A DNA stretch of 5,109 nucleotides, taken from contig CAZJYT010000053.1 in assembly GCA_964550325.1 (NCBI GenBank), forward strand, positions 1 through 5,109, given 5' to 3'. Each line of letters begins with the position of its first letter. The stretch's first letter is position 1. Below the pieces are notes generated by a model, which made no database searches, had not been told where the DNA came from, and worked only from the letters and a program-made list of their open reading frames with translations. The position numbers and the translations under genes were made by a program. The stretch comes from CAZJYT01 sp964550325 (lineage in GTDB: Bacteria > Patescibacteriota > Minisyncoccia > Minisyncoccales > CAZJYT01). Shown piece by piece: positions 1 through 5,109 of the stretch.

Positions 1-371
1 TGGGAATTTTGGTTGGTGAAATCGTGGTTTTAATTCAGTTTTTTCTTTATCAATTCTCTTTTTTTAAAAAAATCTCAATTTTAAACTATCAAGAAATCAA
101 TCTTTTCTTTTTTGGCTTTTTAATTTCAGGGGGAGCAATCTTTGGTGATCTTTTGTCTGCTTTTATTAAAAGAAGATTAAATTTGAAACCTGGAGCAAAA
201 TTTTTGCCTTTTGATCAGATAAATTATGTAATTGGGGCTTTTATTTTTTTAGAGCCTTGGCTAAAATTAGAAGTGAAAATTTGGTTTTTTATTTTAGTAT
301 CCACCTTCTTTTTACATATAATAGTGAATCGTTTAGGCTATTGGCTCAAAATTCACAATGCAAGATGGTAA
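1..371 (+). CDS. carS: CDP-archaeol synthase-like (CarS/DUF46) membrane protein, 5'-truncated by the window edge
   Basis: This is the C-terminal part (about 122 residues) of an integral membrane protein of the CarS/DUF46 family. The frame stays open to the left edge, so the start lies outside the window; the TTG at 9 is only the first start-like codon inside it. Family members transfer CMP from CTP to a phosphatidic-acid-like lipid, giving CDP-archaeol in archaea; family proteins are usually about 170 residues. Visible from the TTG are hydrophobic stretches near residues 4-20, 31-46, 72-84 and 90-106. The cytoplasmic signature GDLLSAFIKRRL (46-57) is followed by KPG, then FDQ (68-70). The tail has the family pattern H-x3-N-x3-Y plus a terminal RW (compare PW in archaeal CarS). 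The substrate here is unknown: in a bacterium it could make a CDP-lipid in place of CdsA. It ends in TAA, 6 bp from the convergent tRNA-His. The family call is solid; the exact substrate is inference. Confidence 0.85.
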   Translation, partial: GILVGEIVVLIQFFLYQFSFFKKISILNYQEINLFFFGFLISGGAIFGDLLSAFIKRRLNLKPGAKFLPFDQINYVIGAFIFLEPWLKLEVKIWFFILVSTFFLHIIVNRLGYWLKIHNARW

Positions 372-377
372 ATTTTG

Positions 378-453
378 GGCGGTCGACGGGACTCGAACCC
401 GTAGATCTCCTCGGCCACAACGAGGCGCTTTAGCCAATTAAGCTACGACCGCC
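378..453 (-). tRNA. tRNA-His(GUG)
   Basis: The minus strand folds into a full cloverleaf. The 7-bp acceptor stem is GCGGTCG/CGACCGC, preceded by an encoded G-1 that pairs with discriminator C73, the identity element for histidyl-tRNA synthetase. The D-arm stem is GCTT/AAGC. The anticodon stem CCTCG/CGAGG closes the loop TTGTGGC, giving anticodon GTG. The T-arm stem ACGGG/CCCGT closes TTCGAGT. CCA is not encoded (the bases after C73 read CAA), so a CCA-adding enzyme is needed. It lies 54 nt downstream of rplE on the same strand, with no convincing terminator between, and converges on the carS-like gene. Confidence 0.97.
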
Positions 454-507
454 ATTTTTCTATAATTTAGATTAATAAAGAAAGAAAAAAATTTCAAGAA
501 AGATTTT

Positions 508-1068
508 CTATTCTTTTCTAATTGGGAAACCCATTAATCTCAAAAGCTCTATTCCTTCTTCTTTTCTCTCGCAGGTAGTAGTAATTGTTATCTCTAATCC
601 AAAAGAGTGTCTTACCTTTTCTGGAGAAATCTCTGGAAAAACAATATGTTCTTTTATCCCAACGGTTAAATTTCCCCTACCATCAAAAGAGTCCGGGCTT
701 ATACCCTGGAAATCACGAGAGCGTGGAAAAGCAATATAAATCAATCTTTCTAAAAAATCATACATCCTTTTTCTCCTTAGGGTAACTTTTGCCCCTATAG
801 GTTGATTTTCTTTAATTTTAAATCCAGAGATTGATTTCTTGGCTTTGGTTATAATTGGCTTTTGCCCGGAAATTAAGGCTAGGTCTTGTAGAATTTGCTC
901 ATAAATTTTTTTTGCCTCTTCTGAGGTCTTCCCAGCAATTAGCCTTCCAAAACTGGTATTTATTGTTACCTTTTCAATCTTTGGCACCGCCATCCTATTC
1001 TTGTATCCAAATTTCTCCATCATTTTTGGAACCACCTCATTTTGATATTTTTCTTTTAAGTGGATCAT
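508..1068 (-). CDS. rplE: 50S ribosomal protein uL5
   Basis: uL5 binds 5S rRNA and helps form the central protuberance of the large subunit, contacting the P-site tRNA. From the chosen start the protein is 186 residues, close to the usual 179-187. It opens with the typical L-K-E-K-Y segment, followed by VPKIEKV. The L5 signature is visible as LALISGQKPIITKAKKSIS (about residues 67-85), followed by the LRRKRMYDFLERL helix and the FPRSRDFQGI and GRGN segments before the C-terminal fold. I chose the ATG at 1068 because it forms an ATGA overlap with the rplX stop, has a GGAG seven bases upstream, and fits the family N-terminus. An ATG at 1083 would add five residues (MWSRN) but has a poor upstream site. 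It ends in TAG. No S14, S8 or L6 gene follows, unlike the classical spc operon. Confidence 0.97.
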   Translation of the reverse strand: MIHLKEKYQNEVVPKMMEKFGYKNRMAVPKIEKVTINTSFGRLIAGKTSEEAKKIYEQILQDLALISGQKPIITKAKKSISGFKIKENQPIGAKVTLRRKRMYDFLERLIYIAFPRSRDFQGISPDSFDGRGNLTVGIKEHIVFPEISPEKVRHSFGLEITITTTCERKEEGIELLRLMGFPIRKE

Positions 1069-1382
1069 ATTTCTGCTCCACATTTTTTACAAATTCTTCT
1101 TTTTATCTTCCCCTCTTTGGTATTTAGAATTTTATATCCCACTCTCACCGCCTTCCCACATTTTTGACAAATCAATTTCACATTGGAAACATCAATTGGA
1201 GAAGGAGTCTGAATAATCTGTCCTTTTTCTCCCTCTCTTCTTGGTCTAATATGCTTTTTCACAATATTCACTCCCTCAACCAAAAGTTTTTTCCTTTTAG
1301 GAAGAGCCTTTATTACCTTTCCTACCTTTCCCCGATACTTTCCAGAAATTACTAATACCTTATCTCCTTTTTTTATCTTCAT
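1065..1382 (-). CDS. rplX: 50S ribosomal protein uL24
   Basis: uL24 is an early assembly-initiator protein of the large subunit, binding near the 5' end of 23S rRNA by the exit tunnel. The 105-residue length is normal. The KOW motif is clear at residues 5-32 (GDKVLVISGKYRGKVGKV), followed by VEGVNIVKKHIRP and the SPIDVSNV segment typical of bacterial L24. The C-terminal region carries two CxxC pairs (Cys72/75 and Cys98/101), the zinc-ribbon form found in part of the family, so the protein probably binds zinc. The ATG is 2 nt beyond the rplN stop. There is no strong Shine-Dalgarno site, so translation may rely on ribosomes leaving rplN. The TGA stop overlaps the rplE start as ATGA. Confidence 0.97.
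   Translation of the reverse strand: MKIKKGDKVLVISGKYRGKVGKVIKALPKRKKLLVEGVNIVKKHIRPRREGEKGQIIQTPSPIDVSNVKLICQKCGKAVRVGYKILNTKEGKIKRRICKKCGAEI
1076..1079 (-). promoter_or_regulatory. Shine-Dalgarno site for rplE
   Basis: GGAG on the minus strand, inside the last codons of rplX, lies seven bases before the ATG at 1068. It supports that start over the in-frame ATG at 1083, which it would otherwise fall within. Most other starts in this window lack a clear site of this kind. Confidence 0.6.
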
Positions 1383-1384
1383 AA

Positions 1385-1756
1385 TTAAATAATCTCTTTA
1401 GAGAGGGCGGCAATTTTTTCAAAACCTTTTTCTTTCACCTCTCTCGCAATTGGACCTATAATTCTTCCTCCCCTTGGTGCTTTTGTCTGACCTTCTAATA
1501 TAACACAAGCATTGTCATCAAAACGAATATAAGAACCGTTAGCTCTCTTGTAGGCTTTTTTTTGCCTAACAATTACTGCTCTTACTACCTGATGTTTTTT
1601 CACCAATCTCCCCGGCTCAGCTTTTTTCACCACCCCTACAATTATATCTCCCAATTGGGCATATCTTCTCTTACTTCCTCCTAAAACCTGAATACACTGT
1701 AAGATTTTAGCTCCGGTATTATCTATTACCTTTAACTTTGTTCCTTTTTGGATCAT
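1385..1756 (-). CDS. rplN: 50S ribosomal protein uL14
   Basis: uL14 is a universal large-subunit protein on the interface side, contacting 16S rRNA through bridge B5/B8 and lying next to bL19. At 123 residues it matches the usual 122. It starts MIQKGTKLKVIDNTGAK, and the L14 family signature spans residues 60-86: A-VIV, nine residues, N-G, SYIR, F-DD-N-AC-V-I. GPIAREV near residues 101-107 and the ALSKEI tail are also standard. Its ATG overlaps the nnrD TGA as ATGA and has no Shine-Dalgarno site, which suggests translational coupling. In most bacteria rpsQ or rpmC precedes this gene; here a metabolic gene does. Confidence 0.98.
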   Translation of the reverse strand: MIQKGTKLKVIDNTGAKILQCIQVLGGSKRRYAQLGDIIVGVVKKAEPGRLVKKHQVVRAVIVRQKKAYKRANGSYIRFDDNACVILEGQTKAPRGGRIIGPIAREVKEKGFEKIAALSKEII

Positions 1757-2631
1757 AATTTTAAAATTTTTGTTTTTAATACCTTTGGGATAGCCTCAAT
1801 TAAATCGGTCGCCAAAAGAGATTCTCCTAATTTTTTACTTGCCAATTCCCCAGCTAAACCATTAAGATAAGAAGCTCCAAACCCTGCCTCCAGAGGTGTC
1901 ACCCCTCTACACAAAAAAGCTCCCGCAATTCCTGCTAAGGTATCACCCGTACCACCCACTGTTAAAAAGGGATTACCGGTTTTGTTTATAAGAACTTCCT
2001 TACCATCAGAAACTATATCCACTGCTCCCTTCAGTAAGATTGTGGTCCTTAGTTTTCCTGCGACCTCTTTTACCTTTTTAATCTTTTCTTTTAATGATAA
2101 ATTATACACATTTTCTTGGCTTAAGGCAAAAAATTCAAAGCTATGGGGAGTAATCAAAAAATTTTTGTTTTTAATTGCTTCCCTTTTTTGAGAAATGGCA
2201 TAAATGGCATCTGCATCTATAACTGCGGGAAGAGAAATTTCGGAAAGATATTCCACAATTGCCTTTTGTGTTTCTTTTTCCCTTCCAATCCCGCCACCAA
2301 TTACTACTGTTACTTTTTTAGGGGCAACCTCTTGAGCTTTTTCTGTTATTGAAAAGAGCAAAGGTAAATGCTCAGGAGAAATGAAATCTCCTTTGAGGGG
2401 ATAGGTAGCAAGATTAGGAGAAAAAGAGGCGATAATATTTGCCGATCTCTCTGGAGCCAAAATATGGACCATATCTACTCCTGCCTTAAAGGCAGACATT
2501 GCAGAAAAGGCTGGAGAGCCAGAATAGAATTTTGACCCTCCAATTACTAACAAAAGACCAAAATCATATTTTTTAGCAGTCTTTTTTCTTTTTTGATAAA
2601 TTTTTTTGAAAATTTGGCTTTCTTTAGGCAT
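1753..2631 (-). CDS. nnrD: ADP-dependent (S)-NAD(P)H-hydrate dehydratase
   Basis: This enzyme of the YjeF C-terminal/carbohydrate-kinase family repairs damaged nicotinamide cofactors, dehydrating (S)-NADHX and (S)-NADPHX to NADH and NADPH at the expense of ADP (ATP in eukaryotes). From the chosen ATG it has 292 residues. Motifs in order: DFGLLLVIGGSKFYSGSP (23-40), VIGGGIGR (110-117), DADA (139-142), the TPHSFEF loop (161-167), LLKGAVD (199-205), then TGNPFLTVGGTGDTLAGIAG (218-237) with the expected catalytic Asp at 230, and LLATDL (272-277) near the end. The partner NnrE epimerase domain, fused in E. coli, is absent here and may be encoded elsewhere. The ATG at 2631 overlaps ftsZ by 8 nt and fits the family N-terminus. 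A TTG at 2670 would add 13 residues; it has a GGGAG before it, but those bases also encode FtsZ Glu-Arg-Glu codons. Confidence 0.93.
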   Translation of the reverse strand: MPKESQIFKKIYQKRKKTAKKYDFGLLLVIGGSKFYSGSPAFSAMSAFKAGVDMVHILAPERSANIIASFSPNLATYPLKGDFISPEHLPLLFSITEKAQEVAPKKVTVVIGGGIGREKETQKAIVEYLSEISLPAVIDADAIYAISQKREAIKNKNFLITPHSFEFFALSQENVYNLSLKEKIKKVKEVAGKLRTTILLKGAVDIVSDGKEVLINKTGNPFLTVGGTGDTLAGIAGAFLCRGVTPLEAGFGASYLNGLAGELASKKLGESLLATDLIEAIPKVLKTKILKL

Positions 2632-3799
2632 TTTGTTTCTTTTGTTTCCGGAAAATGGAAGGTATTTCAAAAAATTTCTCCCTTTCCAACATCTCTCGTT
2701 CTATCTTTTTCATCTCTTCTCTAACCTGGAGGGCATTCTTTCTAATTTGAGTATTGTTCTCTGCTTCAACTGCTTCTCTTTTTTTAGTTCCCGGCTGATT
2801 TTCTGACTTCTCTACCTTTTTAAAATCTTCCTTTTTTGGATAAGACTTCTCTAAAAAGCTTGCTTGACAACCAGTAGCTAAAAGAGTAATCCTTACATAG
2901 TTTTGAAATTCTTTTTTCTCTGAGATTCCAAAAATAATTTTTTGGCTTTTAGTAAACTGACTAATACCCCTTGAAATTATTTCCACAGTTGATAGTGTTA
3001 AGTCCTTTCCTCCGGCAAGATTAAATAAAACCTCTTTAGCCCCTTCTGGAGTATAAGAATAAAAAGGGGGGTGAAGCAATTTATTAATCATTTCTTTGTA
3101 ATCCTCACTCTTACTCTTTGCTATATTTAAAAAAGTTAATTTCCCCCTACCCTTAAGAATTGTCTTAATATCAGCAAAATCAATATTAATTATTCCTGGT
3201 TTATAAATCAATTCAATTAAACTATCTAAATTTCTCGCCAGAATTTTATTAAGCTCAGAAAGAGCAGATTTTAAAGAAGAATTTTTATCTATAATTTGAA
3301 AGATCCTTTGATTTTCAATAATGGTGAAAGCATGAATGTTTTCTTTTATTCTTTTTATCGCCTCCTTTGCGATCTCTTTTTTCTTTTTGCCCTCAAAATC
3401 AAAAGGAAGGGTAAAAATACCATAGTTAAGATTTCCCAATTTTTGAGAAACCTCACAAAATATAGGAATGGCTCCAGAAGCGGTCCCTCCGCCCAAACAG
3501 CCTAAAAAAATACATAGGTCAGTTCCCTTCAATATTTTTTTTATCTTTTCTTCTGATTCTTTGGCAATCTTTTCTCCCAATTCAGGGTCTCCCCCTGTTC
3601 CCAATCCAAAAGTCACATTTTGACCAATTTGAAATCTCCCTATATGCTTGGGAAGTTTTTTAAAAGAATTAGAATCTGTGTTAACTACAAAAAAACCTAT
3701 CCCTTTTAGTCTCTGGCTTAACTCAGAAATGATGTTTCCTCCTCCGTTACCAATTCCTATTATTTTTAGTTTTATTTTTTTTATTCCTTCTAGTCTCAT
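2624..3799 (-). CDS. ftsZ: Cell division GTPase FtsZ
   Basis: FtsZ is the tubulin-like GTPase that polymerises into the cytokinetic ring at midcell. The 391-residue protein shows the family landmarks: IGIGNGGGN (14-22), VVNTDSNS (38-45), FGLGTGGDPELG (64-75), the signature loop GGGTASG (103-109), LPFDFEG (131-137), ENQR (162-165), and the T7 loop NIDFAD (205-210), which keeps the residues needed for GTP hydrolysis in the neighbouring subunit. GAKEVLFNLAGG (253-264) and KIIFG (287-291) belong to the C-terminal half. A charged Lys/Glu-rich linker (about 312-375) leads to EIPSIFRKQ (378-386), resembling the tail peptide that binds FtsA, SepF or ZipA. The signature loop is unusual: the standard form is GGGTGTG or GGGTGSG. 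The ATG follows the pyruvate kinase stop by 8 nt, without a clear Shine-Dalgarno site. No ftsA or cell-wall genes lie nearby. A divergent second FtsZ paralogue remains possible. Confidence 0.94.
   Translation of the reverse strand: MRLEGIKKIKLKIIGIGNGGGNIISELSQRLKGIGFFVVNTDSNSFKKLPKHIGRFQIGQNVTFGLGTGGDPELGEKIAKESEEKIKKILKGTDLCIFLGCLGGGTASGAIPIFCEVSQKLGNLNYGIFTLPFDFEGKKKKEIAKEAIKRIKENIHAFTIIENQRIFQIIDKNSSLKSALSELNKILARNLDSLIELIYKPGIINIDFADIKTILKGRGKLTFLNIAKSKSEDYKEMINKLLHPPFYSYTPEGAKEVLFNLAGGKDLTLSTVEIISRGISQFTKSQKIIFGISEKKEFQNYVRITLLATGCQASFLEKSYPKKEDFKKVEKSENQPGTKKREAVEAENNTQIRKNALQVREEMKKIEREMLEREKFFEIPSIFRKQKKQNA
2634..2672 (-). other. Codons for the FtsZ C-terminal tail peptide, overlapped by the possible longer nnrD start
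   Basis: These codons encode the last FtsZ residues before the basic end (FEIPSIFRKQKKQ), matching the conserved D-I-P-x-F-L-R pattern of bacterial FtsZ tails. If nnrD starts at the TTG at 2670, its first 13 codons are read from the same bases in another frame; with the preferred ATG at 2631 the shared stretch is only 8 nt (2624-2631). Confidence 0.6.
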
Positions 3800-3807
3800 A
3801 AGCTAAT

Positions 3808-4974
3808 TTAGGGTATTTCTTGAATCCTTATTACATTGGCTCTTCCCTCTTTTTGCCAATCCTCGGCATAAACTAGAATTACCTTATCTCCCCTTTTAAA
3901 ATGGAATTTCCTTTTTACAAAGGTTAAAATCTTTTTTATATCCTTAAGATTTCTTTTTTTATAATAATTATTTGAGCCTTTTTCAAAAACCAAAGGTATT
4001 ACTCCAAAAAGCAAAGAAAGTCTGTTTCTCAGCTCTTCATCTGGGGTTAGGGCTAAAATAGGAATGGTAGGTCTCAAACGAGAAAGCATATGGGCAGATA
4101 ATCCCTTTTGGGTCAATACTAAGAAAGCCTCTATTTTTTCCTTTTGACAAAAAGGAGCTCTCCACATTTGATAAGCAGAAAAAACTACAGCTGAAGTTTG
4201 CCTTTTTATCTCCACCTCCCAAGAAATGGGAGGACGGATCTTTTCCCAAAAACTACAAATTTTTTCCATCATTGAAACCGCTTGAAGAGGATAATTTCCA
4301 ACTGCTGTCTCTTCTGAAAGCATTACCGCATCGGTATAGTCTAAAACAGAATTGGCTACATCTGAAACCTCTGCTCTTGTAGGAAGAGGATTTTCAACCA
4401 TAGATTTTAACATTTGGGTAGCAACAATTACCGGTTTTCCCACTTCCACACATCTTCTAATGATTCTTTTTTGATAATAAGGCACTTTTTCTAATGGAAT
4501 TTCTTTTCCTAAATCACCCCTGGCTACCATAATTCCTATAGCAGAATCTAAAATTTCCTCAAAATTTTGAATTGACTCTTTGGCTTCTATTTTGGCAAAA
4601 ACCTTAGTCTTTAAGGAAAAGCCTTTTATTTTCTCTTTGAAAAACTCTACATCTTTCCTTCCTCTGGCAAAAGAAACCGCAAAAAAATCAATTTCCTCTC
4701 TTGGTAAAACCCTAAGATATTTTTTTAGAAACTCTGTCTTTTTTCTCAAGGAATTTTCCTTTTTAAAAGGAGGTAAGTCTAATAAAATGGCTACAGGTTT
4801 TTTGTTCTTCTGAGAAATTTTTCTTATTTTTTTGATTAAAATGGCATGCCATTCGGGGGTGTTATATTTTAGGTTAAATCTAAAAACACTTACTCCTTTT
4901 TCAAAAAGAGAAGTTAGGATATCTCCTCTTTCAATAGATGGACCAACGGTTGCTACAATCTTTGTTAAAGCCAT
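3808..4974 (-). CDS. pyk: Pyruvate kinase lacking the B (lid) domain
   Basis: Pyruvate kinase converts phosphoenolpyruvate and ADP to pyruvate and ATP in the cytosol. This copy has 388 residues against about 470 normally. Kept parts: KIVATVGPS (5-13); Arg32 and Asn34; AKIEAKES (127-134) with the catalytic Lys128 and metal ligand Glu130; MVARGDLGKEIP (149-160) with metal ligand Asp154; ATQML (185-189) with Thr186; PTRAEVSDVANSVLD (198-212); and LSEETAVGNYP (219-229). A C domain of about 125 residues follows (VLTQKG, RPTIPILALTPDE, KRGDKVILV). Missing is the roughly 100-residue B domain: the strand ending at Asp66 (LLDLPP) goes almost straight into the segment before FFAVSF (97-102). The canonical S-H of R-x-N-x-S-H is Lys36-Tyr37, and the Thr after Asp66 is Leu67, so the potassium site is altered. 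The ATG is 52 nt from tRNA-Ala with no strong Shine-Dalgarno site. Family membership is certain; activity is not. Confidence 0.92.
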   Translation of the reverse strand: MALTKIVATVGPSIERGDILTSLFEKGVSVFRFNLKYNTPEWHAILIKKIRKISQKNKKPVAILLDLPPFKKENSLRKKTEFLKKYLRVLPREEIDFFAVSFARGRKDVEFFKEKIKGFSLKTKVFAKIEAKESIQNFEEILDSAIGIMVARGDLGKEIPLEKVPYYQKRIIRRCVEVGKPVIVATQMLKSMVENPLPTRAEVSDVANSVLDYTDAVMLSEETAVGNYPLQAVSMMEKICSFWEKIRPPISWEVEIKRQTSAVVFSAYQMWRAPFCQKEKIEAFLVLTQKGLSAHMLSRLRPTIPILALTPDEELRNRLSLLFGVIPLVFEKGSNNYYKKRNLKDIKKILTFVKRKFHFKRGDKVILVYAEDWQKEGRANVIRIQEIP

Positions 4975-5026
4975 TATAAACCACTAAGGATTTATTTAAA
5001 CCTTCACGGCTTTCCCATTAAAATTT

Positions 5027-5098
5027 TGGACCAGGTGGGAATCGAACCCACGACCTCCGCTGTGCAAAAGCGGTGTTCTACCACTAAACTACTGGCCC
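5027..5098 (-). tRNA. tRNA-Ala(UGC)
   Basis: The minus strand folds into a complete 72-nt cloverleaf. The acceptor GGGCCAG/CTGGTCC contains the G3:U70 wobble pair that marks alanine tRNAs, with discriminator A73. The D-arm is GTTTAGTGGTAGAAC. The anticodon stem CCGCT/AGCGG closes TTTGCAC, giving anticodon TGC. The T-arm stem GTGGG/CCCAC closes TTCGATT. CCA is not encoded. It lies 52 nt upstream of pyruvate kinase on the same strand and could share its transcript. Confidence 0.97.
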
Positions 5099-5109
5099 TC
5101 AAAAATTTA

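Larger units (their letters stand above)
378..5098 (-). other. Probable transcription unit: tRNA-Ala, pyk, ftsZ, nnrD, rplN, rplX, rplE, tRNA-His
   Basis: All eight genes share the minus strand. The protein-coding junctions are +8 nt (pyk/ftsZ), about -8 (ftsZ/nnrD), ATGA (nnrD/rplN), +2 (rplN/rplX) and ATGA (rplX/rplE). No room exists for promoters or terminators between the proteins except inside coding sequence. The two spacers next to the tRNAs (54 and 52 nt) hold no convincing hairpin plus T-run. Cotranscription of the six proteins is a strong inference; including the tRNAs is more tentative. Confidence 0.6.

Noticed and set aside
469..497. Possible promoter for tRNA-His: TTGAAA, 17-nt spacer, TAATCT on the minus strand
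   Set aside because: The -35 box is fair, but the -10 box matches TATAAT at only three of six positions, and such hits are common in A+T-rich DNA. Not strong enough to list as a feature.
487..502. TTTC-TT-GAAA followed by a T-run downstream of rplE, as a terminator
   Set aside because: A four-pair, nearly all A-T stem with a two-base loop would not form a stable intrinsic terminator.
585..1127. Plus-strand open frames of 66 and 90 residues opposite rplE
   Set aside because: They lie antisense to a clearly conserved ribosomal gene, overlap each other, have no recognisable domain or start signal, and are explained as frame shadows of A+T-rich coding sequence.
4037..4249. Minus-strand 70-residue open frame inside pyruvate kinase
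   Set aside because: It is out of frame within the conserved C domain of pyk and has no family-like sequence.
4973..4978. TATAAT on the minus strand at the pyruvate kinase start codon
   Set aside because: It overlaps the ATG, would place the transcript start inside the gene, and has no good -35 partner about 17 bases upstream.
4992..5015. Small hairpin (AAGCC/GGTTT) in the spacer between tRNA-Ala and pyk
   Set aside because: The five-pair stem includes a G-U pair and is not followed by a T-run, so neither a terminator nor a riboswitch can be supported.
1..5109. CRISPR array, insertion sequence, phage or defence genes
   Set aside because: No spaced direct repeats, terminal inverted repeats, transposase or defence motifs were seen by eye. 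All long frames are explained by housekeeping genes.

Overview
This 5.1 kb, A+T-rich, gene-dense window looks like part of a small bacterial genome of the Candidate Phyla Radiation (Patescibacteria) type. That assignment is inferred from several things. The ribosomal proteins and FtsZ are bacterial in form, genes overlap or sit only a few bases apart, and neither tRNA encodes its 3' CCA. Pyruvate kinase is shortened, and a CarS-like (archaeal-type) lipid enzyme lies beside bacterial ribosomal genes. TGA is used as a stop in two ATGA overlaps, so the code is not one of those that reassign TGA (codes 4 and 25).

Layout. The left edge holds the 3' part of a plus-strand gene for a CarS/DUF46 membrane CDP-lipid synthase, whose start lies outside the window. 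It converges on the minus-strand tRNA-His(GUG) with 6 bp between them. Everything from there to the right edge is on the minus strand. In the direction of transcription (right to left) the order is tRNA-Ala(UGC), pyruvate kinase, ftsZ, the NAD(P)H-hydrate dehydratase nnrD, rplN (uL14), rplX (uL24), rplE (uL5) and tRNA-His. Gaps between the six proteins run from +8 to about -8 nt, with ATGA overlaps at nnrD/rplN and rplX/rplE. I see no convincing internal terminator, so the block may be one transcription unit bounded by tRNAs.

Functionally, the unit joins the last ATP-forming step of glycolysis, the division GTPase, repair of hydrated NAD(P)H and three adjacent proteins of the large ribosomal subunit. 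The uL14-uL24-uL5 order is the classical spc-operon core, but the usual neighbours (S17/L29 upstream; S14, S8 and L6 downstream) are absent. The most unusual protein is the pyruvate kinase: it keeps the TIM-barrel catalytic residues and the C domain but lacks the lid (B) domain and has an altered potassium site. FtsZ has an atypical GTP-signature loop (GGGTASG) but keeps the T7 catalytic residues and a C-terminal tail peptide. I found no CRISPR array, insertion sequence, phage gene or new multi-gene defence system.
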